This document shows, piece after piece, positions 44,726-57,065 of a DNA stretch of 64,000 nt (its first letter is position 1; each line of letters starts with the position of its first letter). The position numbers and the translations under genes are program-made. The notes beneath the pieces were generated by a model. It had not been told where the DNA came from and made no database searches. It was given only the letters and a program-made list of their open reading frames with translations. The DNA is taken from NCBI RefSeq assembly GCF_000344685.1, contig NW_006920427.1:226539-290538 (forward strand), given 5' to 3'. This stretch comes from Gloeophyllum trabeum ATCC 11539 (Eukaryota; Basidiomycota; Agaricomycetes; Gloeophyllales; Gloeophyllaceae).

Positions 44726-45790
44726 ATGTCCTTCCCAACAATCCCGCTGCGAGAGCTAGGAAAGACCGGCGTGAATATCCCCGCAATCGGTCTCGGGGCG
44801 ATGGGCATGAGCGAGTTCTACGGCGAGTCCAACGAAGCTGAGAACATAGCCGTTCTCGAACGGGCCATCGAGCTCGGGTGCACGCACTGGGACACGGCGG
44901 ACATGTATGGTTGGGGGAAGAACGGTATGAATTCACGCGTAATGAAGGAAAGCATCCAAACACTAACAAGGACCATAGAGGAGCTGCTGGGCAAAGTGCT
45001 GTCCGATCCCGCCAAGCGTTCCAAAGTCTTTCTGGCGACGAAGTTCGGTAACATGCGCGGGCCCAACGGCGAGTTCCTCGGTATCAATGGCAAGCCAGAG
45101 TACGTCCGGCAGCAGTGCGAGACGTCGCTCAAGCGCCTGCGTGTCCAACAAATCGACCTTTACTACCAGCACCGCGTCGATCCCAACACGCCCATCGAGG
45201 AAACAGTGGGGGAGATGGCTAAGCTCGTGAAGGAGGGGAAAGTCCGCTTCCTCGGTCTGTCAGAGTGCTCCGCCACGACCCTGCGGAGGGCACACAAGGT
45301 CCACCCCATTGCCGCCGTGCAGATCGAGTACTCGCCGTGGACACTGGATATTGAGCAGAACGGGCTGCTGGCGACGGCGCGTGAGCTGGGCGTCACGATC
45401 GTCGCGTACTCACCTTTGGGCCGGGGCATGCTTACTGGCAAGTACCGCTCTCCCGACGACTTCCCTGAAGGCGACTTCCGTCGCTTCAACCCCCGCTTCT
45501 CGCCCGAAAACTTCCCCCACAACCTTGCGCTGGTCGATGAGTTCCAGTCGCTGGCGCAGAAGAAGGGATGCACGGCCAGTCAGCTTTGCCTCGCGTGGGT
45601 CTTGAAGCAGGGAGAGGATATTGTAGCGATCCCGGGCACGAAGAGGGTCAAGTACCTTGAGGAAAATATCGGTGCGGCGGGAGTAGAGATTTCGGACGAG
45701 GAGAGCAAAGAGATTAGGGCCGTTATTTCGAGGATAGAAATCAAGGGCACGAGGTATCCCGAGGCAGGCATGAAGTCAGTTGGCTTGTAG
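44726..45790 (+). CDS. Aldo/keto reductase
   Basis: NADPH-dependent oxidoreductase of the AKR superfamily, close to the YakC/Akr13 group; substrate unknown. ATG 44726 starts [20 protein letters not shown]. Catalytic elements: Asp-Tyr in [10 protein letters not shown], the Lys in [10 protein letters not shown], and the His in [20 protein letters not shown]. Cofactor-site sequence: [12 protein letters not shown] and [20 protein letters not shown]. It ends at TAG 45788-45790. The frame runs open through a 54-nt intron (44925-44978, GTATGA...CATAG). Splicing it gives [14 protein letters not shown], the usual family sequence, and a protein of 336 residues. Otherwise intronless, unusual among its neighbours. 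Probably cytosolic. Confidence 0.93.
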   Translation: MSFPTIPLRELGKTGVNIPAIGLGAMGMSEFYGESNEAENIAVLERAIELGCTHWDTADMYGWGKNGMNSRVMKESIQTLTRTIEELLGKVLSDPAKRSKVFLATKFGNMRGPNGEFLGINGKPEYVRQQCETSLKRLRVQQIDLYYQHRVDPNTPIEETVGEMAKLVKEGKVRFLGLSECSATTLRRAHKVHPIAAVQIEYSPWTLDIEQNGLLATARELGVTIVAYSPLGRGMLTGKYRSPDDFPEGDFRRFNPRFSPENFPHNLALVDEFQSLAQKKGCTASQLCLAWVLKQGEDIVAIPGTKRVKYLEENIGAAGVEISDEESKEIRAVISRIEIKGTRYPEAGMKSVGL

Positions 45791-46378
45791 GGGATGTACG
45801 GTACACGGTACTCAGCGAGGCTGTTCGTACTGGTTCATATTTGCGAGAGCCTCGTAGAAGTTTTTCAGTCAGATACAAAAAATCATTCATGCAGTTCACA
45901 GTTCGCAGCGAGCCTACCGTCCACAAGTCAGACGATTTCACCCTCTGGACAGTTGCAGCAGGGGATACATACAGCATTCATTTGTCCCTGTTTGTGGCGT
46001 TTCGCTACCATGTCCTCGACTCGGATTGTCCTGGACCACCATCGAATGACCATCCCTATTGCGTCGCTCATGCGAGTTGTGGAAGTTCCCCTTCTCGAGT
46101 CGATGCCTGCTTTCTCAAAAACCGCCTCGTATTGCTGGCTGTGAAAGGTGCTTTTGACCCCTGAATTTCGACAGTCGAGGACGGCTGAACCTCGCGTTAT
46201 CATCCGACTCTCGCGTATGTAAAGGAGCTTCATTGCAAATGATATTATGCACTTCACGGCCCGCTCTGCTTGCGTATTTGCTTCTTCGCTCGTCTTCTTT
46301 GCCGGTTTCAATCTGAATGACGCTGGAAAGGAGTGCCCGTGACCATAGCTGTCCGTCCTGTGGACGGGCGAAAGGACG
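45791..46378. other. Intergenic between reductase and GH31 gene
   Basis: 588 bp. No gene recognised; the minus-strand frame 45928-46311 has no motif. Confidence 0.4.
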
Positions 46379-46388
46379 TATATATAAG
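46379..46388 (+). promoter_or_regulatory. Probable TATA box of the GH31 gene
   Basis: TATATATAAG, about 80 bp upstream of the GH31 start codon, in the expected spacing for a short 5' UTR. Confidence 0.45.
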
Positions 46389-46468
46389 TGTCTTTCGCAT
46401 AGCTGTTGAGACCGGGGGTAGCGGAACGTCCATCTGTACTCTCACCTCTCGAACCTGTTGAGCTGCCA

Positions 46469-49400
46469 ATGTTGGTCAGACTAAGCCTCCTCGGGCTCTT
46501 AGCATTCGCTCCAGGAGGCCGCCCTGGGGTGCTCGCGGTGCAGGATCCGACGCGTACAGACTGGGCTCAGTCTAACGCTACCGGGATCCGCATACAAAAC
46601 GGATTCGAAAGAGTGTATCTACAGGTATGGTCATGTCATTCACCTGCACTCCCGCTATCCTACCTCGTCAATCACGTAGCCCTTTGGGACGAACGGTATA
46701 CGTGTGCGAGCAAGCTTGATGCGCGACCCTACCGGCACAGAGCTCTCAGCCCTACTCGACCCGCCCCTCGAAGGTCCAGGAGGTAACCAAGGCCTATCCT
46801 ACTCCGAAACAATCGGCTACCTCGGAAACGGCACCCTGCAGAACGGTAATCTAATAGCCACAGTATTGAATGGCGTGCTCTCCTTTTACCGAGCCGAATC
46901 GAACGGTTCCCTCAGCCTCCTCACATCGGAATATACAGACGACAAGGCGCTGCCTCCGAGGTACTACCGCCAGGACTTCAGATCGCCCAGCTTTGCGGCG
47001 GAGTACTCCTTCACGTCGTCTCCGGACGATCAGATCTATGGAACGGGACAGCAGGCGTGCTGCATGGACAATACTGTGAATAAGAAGGGCCAAGTGGTCG
47101 ATCTAATCAACTTCAATTCCCAAGTGCCGATACCTATGTTCATGTCCAGCAAGGTATTCTTTGGTAGACTCTTGTTGGCTTGCGTTCGGATAACTAACGG
47201 AGTCTATAGGGCTTTCTTCAGTTCTTCAACATGCCCAGCCAGGGTCGTCTGGGTCCGATCACTGCACTTTGAATTTGAGCTTACTTGACTGATGAAGCAT
47301 CGTAGAGTTTGGCGCTTACAGGACAAGGTTTGTCACGAGTGAGGCAACGGTCGTGGACTACTGGATGTACGTGGTACACAGTCGCTAGTTTCAATACACT
47401 GCTCACCCCATTGCAGTACCACAGCATCTCCGGGCGACTATGACACCCTCCAGGAACAATACACTGCCGTTACTGGTGAGTGTCTGACCGTCACATCTTT
47501 TCCGTCGGGGATCCTATCGTTCCTACAGGAAGGCAGCCAATACCGCCAGAGTGGAGTCTCGGGTACCAGCAGTCGAAGCTTAGGTACTACAACGAAACGC
47601 AGGTCATCGACCTGGCTCAGCGATTCCATGACGAACAAGTTAATGTATCCCTCATCGTTGTAGGTTAGTACCTGGCCTCTCCAGCCGTACTACTGCGTGT
47701 CCTGAGCTATTCTCTGTTTCCCAGACTTCTTCAACTGGAAATATCAAGGCGACTGGTACATTTTTTATGTCGCCCTGACTGTCTATGATAGCTCACCAAG
47801 GATTCGATCACTCAGGTCGTTCGATCCCGAGTACTGGCCTGACCCTGCTGGCATGGCTGCGCAGGTCAAGGCTCTGACAGGCGCGGAGATGATGGTCTCG
47901 TTATGGCCTAGCGTGGAAGATCTCTCAGTGAACTATCTTACGCTGCAAGAAAACGGTTTGCTTGCAACGACTCGCGACGGACCTGGAATCCAGGACTCGT
48001 TTGCCGGAGTTTACACCCGGCTGGTCGATAGCACGAACCCGGCTGCGCGAGAATTCCTATGTAGGTCTTGTTATCAGCTGCGCCTGATGACTGATACTCA
48101 ATTTCTATCCTACGTGAAGGGAGGCGTCTGAATGACAGTTACTTCTCTAAGGGTATTCACAATTTCTGGATTGATCAGGCAGATGGTAAGGATAACAACC
48201 GTTCCCTGCATCTTTTCACTAACTCGGAGAATTAGGCGGAACTCTCGGGGAGCCATTCGAGAACAGTGAGCAGTGCCTTCCTTCCTGCACGCTACAATTC
48301 TGATACAATCTTCGGTTAGATGGCGGTGTCATCAACTCTCTGCCTTTCGCCCGGGCGTTCACTCAGTATTTCGTTGGTACTCAAGAAGGCGCGGGGAAGG
48401 CGTATCCGTGGTTACACCAGCAGGCTATCGAAGAAGGGTTCCGCAACCTCACCGATCCGGACCCTACGTCCAACGGATGCCAGTATATGTCCCTTACCCG
48501 CAGCACGTTCGCGGGGGGGCAGAGATTCTGCTCGTATTTGTGGAGCGGTGACACTTCATCCAGATTTGATGTCCTCCTCCAGCAGGTCACTGCTGGCGTG
48601 AGCGTCGCAGCATCCGGAATATCTTCCTGGACCTTGGATATTGGTGGTTTTACGGGGCTGGATGTGGACACGGCATACGTGAGTCAGCTGTTTTGTATCT
48701 CAGATCTGAGCTCAGACCTACCTCGACACGTATGAAGGGACAGCAGCTTTTCGTTAGGTGGCTTGCTATGGGTACCTTCCTGCCATACGTGCGTTGGTAC
48801 TTTCTCCTTATATTTGATATCCCGTGACCTGTCCCACTCCTGAAGATGCGCGTTCATGGGTAAGCTCGATGTAATCTCAAAATCATCGCACAAGTATTCA
48901 CGAATCGCAGCGATCGTTTGTGCAACATTCCTGCTAATCCCACTCCATATCTGGCAAAAAACTGCCCTAATGAAGTATGTGCACCCGCCTGTGTATATAG
49001 ATTCTCGGTTTGACAGAGGATATATAGCCATGGTCCTATGGCGATGAGAACTTCCAAATTATCAAGAAGGTAAGTAACCCCACACTCGATCCAGACTTTC
49101 TCACTTACCGCCCGCAGTACATCGCCCTGCGGTATCAGCTCGTCCCGTACATGAGAAGGCTTTTCCAGATGTTACACGCGACTGGGAAGACTATCATGAG
49201 GCCCTTGTACTATGACTTCTCGCTATCAGATGACACAGTCGTCAACGGAACCGCGGTCAATAACCCGCTCGTCGTACACCAGTTCATGCTCGGTCAGTGA
49301 CAAATTGGATGCCTGCTAACATCTGTACCTTAATCCTCACAACGCCTTCAGGCCCAAGACTCCTTATATCGCCCGTGGGAGCTGAGAACGCTACCGCCAA

Positions 49401-49632
49401 GGACGTATATCTACCTCGCCTGCCAGAGTCTTGGATGGCGCAGAATTTATCATGGACCCACTGGTAACTGTTTCGGATAATTTGTATCGCGGATTCCTGC
49501 TGACAAGCCGGTAGGTGGAATGATACGGACTACGGTCAAGGGGGTGAGACGGTCAACGTGTATGCACCTCTTGACCAAATTCCGGTATTTTACTTGGGTC
49601 CCAAAGCGGACATTCTGTCCGGAAACATCTAG
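46469..49632 (+). CDS. Secreted glycoside hydrolase family 31 (alpha-glucosidase/alpha-xylosidase type)
   Basis: Cleaves alpha-linked glucose or xylose from oligosaccharides. ATG 46469 begins a signal peptide (MLVRLSLLGLLAFAPGGRPG). The N-terminal GH31 domain follows (MRDPTGTELSALLDPP, SSPDDQIYGTGQQACC). The barrel contains GRQPIPPEWSLGYQQSKLRY, LIVVDFFNWKYQGDW, the nucleophile region IHNFWIDQADGGTLGEPFEN, LWSGDTSSRFDVLLQQVTAG, SVAASGISSWTLDIGGFTG, LFVRWLAMGTFLPY with MRVHG on the next exon, and the end part YIALRYQLVPYMRRLFQMLH, then YDFSLSDDTVV. It closes with IPVFYLGPKADILSGNI at TAG 49630-49632. The confusing stretch 48,830-49,040 resolves if MRVHG (ending 48858) is spliced to an exon starting just after GCAG near 48909, reading DRLCNIPANPTPYLAKNCPN. 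No lesion remains. More than ten introns; about 800 residues. Confidence 0.88.
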
Positions 49633-49755
49633 GTGAAGAGAAAGCCCGCTATGAATGTCCACAGACACCATCTCGGGAAATGAACATCCTGTAGGTCATG
49701 CTAGTTAGTCGATGGAATGCCACGAAATGGAAATATCTTCGCACCGTTCCGTGAG

Positions 49756-50330
49756 TTACATCGCCGTAATTTTTTTCACTAAAGCCTCCAGTTTAGTATC
49801 CAGCACCTCAGCCGCCTTCTTCAGCTCTCCGCCTTGACCAGCAGCAATAAGAGTCGAAGGAAGATCATAGATCACTTTAGCTCCCTTGCCGTCTGGCTCA
49901 CCAATCACAAAGACTTTGGGAGGGACATAGTATCCTGCGACTGCATTGTGCGGGATCATTGTCTGCGCGATGAGTGGGTTCCCGAGCGTGTACACGCTCA
50001 TCACTGGGAACGCGCCGTCGCTCCCAAGGTATGGGTTCAGCCAGGCATCGTGTCTCAGTTCACCGAAGAACCTGTCGTATGCCTTCGTTCGTCGCACGTT
50101 CTTTGTGACGAGAGAGGGACGCACATGAAATCTCGTGCCCCGTTGTCGGTTAGCGCAAGGACAGTCTTTTCTAACTCCTCCTTGCTGGCATTCGAGGTTA
50201 GAGCGCGCAGGAGGTCCTTTGACTGCGCTCGATTGAGTTCATCGTCTAGCCGCGAGAGGACTGTTGACACGGGCACATCCGTCTCGTACGTGACTCGCTG
50301 AACTTGGTAATCGAAGGTACTCTTGGACAT
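49756..50330 (-). CDS. DUF302 / TT1751-like domain protein
   Basis: From ATG 50328-50330 to TAA 49756-49758 in two or three exons. Exon 1 encodes MSKSTFDYQVQRVTYETDVP and a helical stretch. The later exon has WLNPYLGSDGAFPVMSVYTL, GNPLIAQTMIPHNAVAGYYV, PPKVFVIGEPDGKGAKVIYD and LPSTLIAAG. The TLGNPLIAQTM...YVPP..V.....G..V.YDLPS pattern is the one I associate with the DUF302 fold, found widely in bacteria and fungi and without a firmly known role. About 170 residues, no signal peptide or membrane segment. It converges tail-to-tail with the GH31 gene, 123 bp between stops. Confidence 0.75.
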
Positions 50331-50984
50331 TGTTCAGGACGGACAGGTGCGCTTCATGCATATATATTGCTGTTGAGTAATAAGCGCTCTCGGGCATCTT
50401 GGCGGTGTCCGACGCGAGTGAGGAGATGTACAGGGTCGAGCTGACATATCAGGATGTAACAAGGCTATCGCCTCGGGGAGTATGTCCGAGACGATCGCCT
50501 ACAAGTCCCGACCATGGTCTCGCTATACATAGCAAGAAGCTGTTTGGTTGCATCCTGGTCAGGTGAAGGAGGAGGGAAGGAGGATAAGGCCTGCGTATCC
50601 CCGTTGGTCACTGAGAGGAGAACGCGTGGACGCGGAGGAGAAGGTACGTTTTACAGTAACATGCGCATAACGAGAAGCCAAGAGATATGCAATATGTTGG
50701 AAGACTCAGCTGGATCCAGTCTTCCGTTATCCGGACACATCACAAGGGCGCCACTGCAGAACTTACTCCCAATAACACGGCGCTTCGTTTGGACTACGAA
50801 AGAGCGCTGGTTCTGCTCTGTCAACCCTGAGCGCTCGAGGGTATGCCGAGCACGTAAGCAACCCTGACAGCGCAGTCCTCTTCGTCGAAGTAACTTGCAG
50901 AGTCTGGAGCCTCCCACCTTAGTGATCCTTCAGGACTCCGATTGGCCGAGAGTTTATTCGTAAAGTCAGATACCGAGAATATAG
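50331..50984. other. Intergenic, no gene recognised
   Basis: 654 bp between the DUF302-like start and the next F-box-like 3' end. Short frames only. Confidence 0.4.
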
Positions 50985-52298
50985 CTAGTCCGGCCTGTCG
51001 CAGAACCTTGCTTCCCTCACCTCCGTCTCTTTCAACAAAGTATCTATATGTTCCGGAGGCACGTAAACGTGCTCATCCACCACCCGCTTCAAGGTACGTA
51101 TCTCCCTGATGAACCCTAAGAGCGCATGCCAAGGGTAACTTACGGGAAAAAGCGAGTCAAGCTCGAGGGACCATAGAGGGGAGTGATGACAGAGGGCCCG
51201 GAGCCAAGGAAGGAAGAAGGGGGAAGGCGGAGAGGAGTTATGCACTGACAGGACACGTAGATTCGGTAGACCAGAGCCATATGGAGAGAAGTCCCAGGAT
51301 GAAATTGTGGACTCCTGCTAGGATGGTTAGTGAGCTGTAATGCTCGAGTTGGGAGCAAGAGCAGCCTACAGTGTTAAGGTTAGGTTGCGATTCCTGATAT
51401 ACGACCTGTAGGTCCTCGAGTTGTGACAAAGCCTGTAAGAACTTCAAAAGGGCGCGAGGGGACAGCTTGTATCCATGCCCAAACCTGAGGCGAGTGATAT
51501 TGCGTAAGTATGGGTGCGCAGAGTGTAATTCTGTGACAGTGACAGCAGATGTGTCCTGAAGCCATGGGCAAGATATAACGCGATAACCACCGCATGAGAT
51601 AAAGGTTGAAGTTAGGTGCGTCGATGATGCGCACCGAGATATGTAGTTCGCGGATGCTATGCATGTTCCTCAACCCTGCTGCAACCCCTACCAAGAAGGC
51701 CCCGTTTGGCTCACCGAAGCCGACCCTCCGGAGGTTCGGTATCGCTGTTAAAAATCCCAGTATGGCGGGTAGGTGCGTCATGTCCAAGCAGAAATCCAAG
51801 TACACCTCTGCTAGTTTCGACAATGAGACCAAACTTGATTGATGAAGGGCAATGGAGAGGAAGTCCTTGGTAACGAAGTACTCGTCGCGACAATGCGGCA
51901 CGCAAAGAGTGTACGAGGTGAGGTTGGGAAGCTGCGAAAATTCGAAAGGCGAAATGAAGCTTGCATTGTCCACGTTCATCATCATCGCCTTTGGTACGTC
52001 CACTGAATATAACGGGACGTAAGCTTACAACCACCACCATTCTGAGCGTGATGGGCCATAAGGAGAACGCACCACAATGCCGCATACTCCTGACATATCG
52101 CGCAAGACGAGGTGGGGCGCGACCCTTGCAGTAATAGACGGTGATATCCCTGAAAACGATGGGAGCCAGGATTTCATAGAAAAGGAAGCAGACGCAGAGA
52201 CATGTGCGGGGAATTGAGGCATCAGCGAAGAATATAGCGTGGAGAATCTCGTAAGGAAGCTTTAGTATTGGACTTTGTCGAGCTGTGCGTATGTCCAT
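50985..52298 (-). CDS. F-box/LRR-like family protein, copy 1 of three tandem
   Basis: ATG 52296-52298 opens MDIRTARQSPILKLPYEILH and AIFF, the F-box-like helix pair of this local family, then CFLFYEILAPIVFRDITVYY and LARYVRSMRHC. Exon 1 ends at a GTGCGT donor, the same position used in the neighbouring copies. The body has LRR-like segments: FSQLPNLTSYTLCVP, VSLSKLAEVYLDFCLD, AIPNLRRVGFGEPNGAFLVG, MHSIRELHISVRI. The C-terminal exon reads LLGFIREIRTLKRVVDEHVY, VPPEHIDTLLKETEVREARF to TAG 50985-50987. About 350 residues. It could act as an SCF adaptor, but the F-box is weak and no partner is implied by context. No lesion seen, though splice sites in the 3' half are approximate. Confidence 0.65.
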
Positions 52299-52808
52299 CA
52301 CTGAGATTGTCTGAGCACCAAAATACTGAGCGAAGCGCTAGGTGAACGCTGGTGGTGCGCACTTGCAGCGCTTGCGACAACTTTGAAATACTTCAACTGT
52401 TTTACTGTGGCACCTAGAAATCGGTTAGACATCTCAAGTACACGGGAGCGGAATGAACAGCGCAGAACTCAGCCTGTAAACACAATTCTAGAAGAGGATC
52501 AACATCTCCCGCGGAGAGAGTCACAGCGACGGCAGGAAAGTCATTCAGGAATCCTCCGAAGGCTTTAAGCCTAGGGCGTCAGTGACGGGTCTAATATAAG
52601 GCCGATACCCAGGTATGTCTGTATAATTAGGACGTGTGAAATCATACATCCAATAAATCAAACTTTTCGTCAATTCATTGCCCGTGCTCCGGAATCAGAC
52701 AATGAAGACATTCGTTACCTATGTGCTATCCAAGATTAAAGTCCAAGCATTCCATAATTCCAAAATTCGACATGGGCGCTTAGAGATTGCTGTACACGTC
52801 GGAGATGC
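52299..52808. other. Intergenic between F-box-like copies
   Basis: 510 bp, no gene seen. Confidence 0.4.
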
Positions 52809-54367
52809 TCAGATCACTGCGCTGATAGCAGAGTAAGATGCGCTTTCTCCCTCGTCACGTCTCCCGTGGTCAGTAATACCCCGTTCCCCTGCGTCCACAT
52901 CGGGATACACCCCGAATCTCACCTCCTTCATTCCTGATTCTCTCATTAAAGCAGCGGCGGTTTCTCGACGTACAAAGACGTGCTCCGCCACCACCCGCTT
53001 CATTGTCTCCTTCGACCGGATAATGTAGAGGAGCTCCGCGGGGTTGTCACAGACGCTCGCGTCCATGGGCACGAGCTCAAGCGATCGCAGAGGGGAGCTG
53101 TCGACGAGAGAGCGAATCCAAGAGAACAGAGCGGTGTAGTCTGGTGCGGATGTTACATCCGCGTGATGCACCATGAAAGTGTGGAGGTTCCTCAACCCGC
53201 TTGGAGACAAGGACAGTCGTTCCAGAAGTAACTGGCAACATGGTGATGAATTTCGCTTCGGCATGGATGTATTAGGAGATAGATTCAGCACTTACCACGT
53301 CAAGCTCTGCAGGAATGTTATAGTAGGATACCGAAAGCTGCTCTACTTGCGGGAGAGACCATAAAGTGTCAAGGAGGGTGAGGGGAGACAGGGAATGGTC
53401 CGGCCCAAGCGTGAGGGACGTGATATTATGCAGGCCGGGGAGTACCTGTCGGAATCTTTCAGGATTGACTTCAGTCGCGTCCTGTGAACAAGAGCAACAA
53501 CGGAAGTAGGTTGCTTTTTAACATCGCCGCTACCCTTCAAGAGATGGGCAGTGCATACCAGTACATGTAAGCCAGTGATATGAGGCACCCTCGGTAACCA
53601 CTCCGCCGCTCTTACGAGGAACAAACCGCTCGGTCGGCCGAAGCCTACGCTCTTCAGCGCAGGCACGTCAGCCAAATCCGTCAATGTAGATATATAACTG
53701 CTTGTCAAATGAAAGTCCAAATAAACCTCCTTCAAGTTGGGGCATGATGCCATAGCATGAAGGGCTGCCCCGACGAAGGCGAGTGGGACGAACTGCAGTC
53801 GCCGGTTCCGCGGGGTAGAGAGCGTGTAAGAGCAGAGGTTATAAAGCCTGGCAAGCGATGCGGTCCACATGAAATCTGATGTTTGGATGTACATATCTCT
53901 TGCTAGTATAGTTTACGTTCAATACAATATGCACAATGAGGAAAGCACTGCGGGCAAGCACCAATGTACAGACACTCGCAACCGTTCCCAGTCAAAGTGC
54001 ACCTTACTAGGAGCTGACGGAGGACATGGATCCGAAAGTCAAGGAAGGGGGAGGGGTATTCATTGTATGTCCAGTAATTTTATAGGTTCTTGCCCGCAGT
54101 GAGATCTAAACATTCGGAAGACGCACCGACGTGCCGCACTCTCCTGACGCAGCCTATCAAGTCAGGGTGTTTCTCTACAGCGCTCAGGGCTCTTCCAGTT
54201 CTTCCTTTGTATCCATCGTCGAATACAATCTCATTGTATACGAGAGGAAGAGCAACGTCGTAGAACGCGCGACATACCCGCAGACTGGCTAGCAGGCTGT
54301 GGGAGTCAGGTACAGCTTGGAGAATGGCTTCAATCAGTTCGTATGGCAGAGACAGAATCGTAGGCAT
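52809..54367 (-). CDS. F-box/LRR-like family protein, copy 2 of three tandem
   Basis: ATG 54365-54367 starts MPTILSLPYELIEAILQAVP, followed by LASLRVCRAFYDVALPLVYN, EIVFDDGYKGRTGRALSAVE and VRRVRHVG, where a GTGCGT donor ends exon 1. The LRR-like body reads LARLYNLCSYTLSTPRNRRL, HAMASCPNLKEVYLDFHL, DVPALKSVGFGRPSGLFLVR and VPHITGLHVLVCT. After a further intron the C-terminal part has LSLSPSGLRNLHTFMVHHAD, SSPLRSLELVPMD, LLYIIRSKETMKRVVAEHVF and VRRETAAALMRESGMKEVRF, ending at TGA 52809-52811. The C-terminal KRVVAEHVFV.R motif is the same as in copy 1. No stop or frame break seen within exons. Confidence 0.65.
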
Positions 54368-54796
54368 CGGAAGAATATTCGTCAAAGCTGGCTAGCCAAC
54401 AGATTGTAACCAGAGATATTCTGGAGCTGCTTGAATCTGCTTGATCGCCCGCGTGACGTCACGCATTCATCTGCGACGTTCTGAAGCGTTCTGATTTGGT
54501 TCTGATTGAGCTACTTATAGGCTTACAACTTATACGCCACGCTGTCGAGTGAGTCACGCACCAGTCATGATGTATCAATACTAGTGGTAAGTACCCGCAA
54601 TATTGGGGAGGGGAGGATGGCAGAAACCGCGGAGAGCGATAACAATGGTGCAAACAGCACCTTATGATCGTGCCGATTGGTTTCGCCGTTCTGCTGCAAA
54701 CCACGTCAGGTTCTCTTAGATGTCTCTGTCTTGCAGTTATGCTCACATAGGTATGGAGATAGGCAGGCATCCTTTCGGGATCTGATCCAAGTAATT
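54368..54796. other. Divergent region between F-box-like copy 2 and the antiporter
   Basis: 429 bp. It may contain a first exon of the antiporter that I cannot define. Confidence 0.35.
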
Positions 54797-56310
54797 ATGA
54801 TTATAATGATCCATTCAAGCTGTGGGCTATCCAAGGAGGCCAGTATTCAATTGCGCAAGGCCATATTGTCCACCCTAGGCCCCACTTCTAATGCTCCAAG
54901 CATTACAGCCCTCATTATCGTTATCTCGCGGATATGCTTCCTGCTCTTGTGGCGCATGCGCCAACCGAGAGTTGTGGCCGAAATTATTGGCGGCATTGTG
55001 TTAGGCCCGACCGTCATGGGACGCATCCCTAAGTTTAGCACCACGATATTCCCGCAAGAGTCTATCCCCATACTCAATCTCTGCGCGACACTGGGCCTAG
55101 TTCTCTTCCTATTCCTCGCTGGCTTGGAGATTGACCTGCAACTCATCAAGCAGCATGCGAGGACATCTGCAGTAGTATCGGCTGCGGGATCAATAATCCC
55201 GTTCGCTTTCGGTTCACTGCTATCCTTGGCGCACTATCGAGCATTTATGGACGACTCCGTGAATTTCGGACACTTCGCCCTGTTCACCTGCATCTCTGTC
55301 GGTATTACGGCGTTCCCCATCCTGTGCCGAATGCTGGCCCAGCTCGAACTATTCAGCGCACCGCTCGGAGTCATCGTCTTGTCAGCCGGCGTCGGGAACG
55401 ACGTCGTGGGATGGATCCTACTCGCGCTCGCTGTTACCCTGGTAAACTCCACCACTGGCCTCGCTGCCCTGTGGATCCTCCTGATATGCATCGGCTACAC
55501 GCTCTTCCTCATATATCCCGTGCGCTGGCTCTTTCGATGGATCGGCCAAGCGACCGGAGAGCTGGGTACGGGAGAACCGTCAAGCATCATGATGGCTTGC
55601 GCTATCATGATGCTTTTGGTCTCCGCTTTCTTCACAGATATCACTGGTTTGCACGCTATATTCGGTGAGCATGACAGTCTGGATGGCAGATGGCAAGCTA
55701 ATTCAGGATTAGGGGCATTCATATCGGGATTGATTATACCTCGCGATAAGCAACTGTCCATCGCTATGATGAAGCGCCTCGAACCAGTCGTATGGAATAT
55801 ATTCCTACCTGTAGTAAGTCAAGACGACGACTGGGGTATTTACGCTCTTTCAGGACACTCCTCCAGTATTTCGCGTTATCGGGTCTCAAGACTGACCTTG
55901 GGCTGCTAAACACTGGCAAAGCCTGGGGATTTACCATTCTCGTATGCCTCCTGGCATATATGGGCAAACTCATCGGCTGCGGCGGTGCCTCCAAATTGAT
56001 GGGGTTCACCTGGCGCGAGTCAGCCGCCATAGGAACGCTGATGAGCTGCAAGTGGTGCGTATGAACGAGTACAGAACTGGCACGCTCATGACGGACGTTT
56101 TCCAGGCTACTCGAACTAATCGTGATCAACTTCGCGTTGCAAGCAAAGGTCTTCCCGAGCATCGTCTTCGCCATGTTCGTCGTACACGCCGTCGTCCTGA
56201 TGGTCATCATAACGCCCGTGACCGGCTGGATATATCCCGCTCGGTGTCGTTCTCAACAATCGGACACGCCTGTCTGCGGGGCCTCGGATACGAGCATTTC
56301 GGGAGTATGA
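54797..56310 (+). CDS. CPA2-type K+/H+ antiporter (Kha1-like), short C-terminus
   Basis: Exchanges monovalent cations for protons across endomembranes such as the Golgi. I take ATG 54797 as start; the true N-terminus may lie in an upstream exon. The transmembrane core is clear: TALIIVISRICFLLLWRMRQ, PRVVAEIIGGIVLGPTVMGR, ESIPILNLCATLGLVLFLFL, AGLEIDLQL, LFTCISVGITAFPILCRMLA, VIVLSAGVGNDVVGWILLAL with the conserved acidic residue, FFTDITGLHAIFG, AFISGLIIPRD, YFALSGLKTDLGLL, ELIVINFALQAKVFPSIVFA and MVIITPVTGWIYP. It ends at TGA 56308-56310. Introns near 55665-55706 and 55813-55855. About 460 residues; full-length Kha1 proteins carry a cytosolic tail of several hundred residues, absent here. 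A MITE lies about 300 bp downstream. It may be a naturally short paralogue or a truncated copy. Confidence 0.8.
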
Positions 56311-56608
56311 GTAGAGTTAATGGGGCAGGGCGCGAAGTAATAGAGATTCATATCAGCCATAGATCGCCTCTCGCAGGATTCTATGCATGAGTTTCGGCTC
56401 ACGCTTCGCCCTTCCAGGATGCATGTCTTGCACCACGGTCGGTGCTATAGATCATAAATGTATAGATGCCGAGTGCCTATCGCGAGCGTCTCGAAATACC
56501 TGTCTATCCGCAGTGTGATTAGAGGAACATCGATCGATCGCAGGAATCGCTAGATGCTCAAGTTTTGTACGACAGAAGAGGTTTCAGTCACGACGTCCGC
56601 GGCTGGTA

Positions 56609-56931
56609 AGATAGGGCCAGTCCATACACGACTACCTTGGTCACACCGTGACAATCACGTGTTTTGCCTATATATGGCAGGTCAGTGTAAGGAAATCGAG
56701 GAGATCATCGATAGAAATCACCACTGTCGAGCTTATTATAATCTCCATGGGTCGAGATCCTCAAATGTTTTTTATAGGAACTATTTGTATGTACTGTATC
56801 TTTGATTCCTATAAAAAACATCTGTGGTTTTCTACCTGTGCCCAAAGTTATAAGACCGACTTCGTGCTTTCCCCGCCAAGTGTGACAAAAATAGTCACGT
56901 GATAGTAGTCGTACATGAGCTGGCCCTATCT
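56609..56931. repeat. Inverted-repeat (MITE-like) element, TA target
   Basis: The ends AGATAGGGCCAGTCCATACA and ...GTACATGAGCTGGCCCTATCT are inverted copies over about 28 bp. TA flanks both sides (56607-56608, 56932-56933), as for Tc1/mariner-type MITEs. An inner inverted pair, AATGTTTTTTATAGGAACTA and GATTCCTATAAAAAACAT, makes the middle fold as well. No coding capacity. Confidence 0.65.
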
Positions 56932-57065
56932 TAATAGGATGGGAACAGAAACAGGCCAGTTATTGCAGGAGATGACATGTCATCAAACAGTCGGTAAAAA
57001 ATCAGGCTAGCTAATATGCAATACAACATTGAATGACAGTGTCGACATCTTTTAGGGAGGACATC

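Noticed and set aside
44326..44841. 171-codon plus-strand frame overlapping the reductase start
   Set aside because: Overlaps the certain reductase coding start in another frame; the remainder reads plausibly in several frames on both strands, which indicates GC bias.
48720..49040. GH31 gene disrupted by an insertion
   Set aside because: First suspected because of in-frame stops. A reading with introns at 48790-48844, about 48859-48909 and about 48976-49029 restores a full family-typical sequence, so the gene looks intact.
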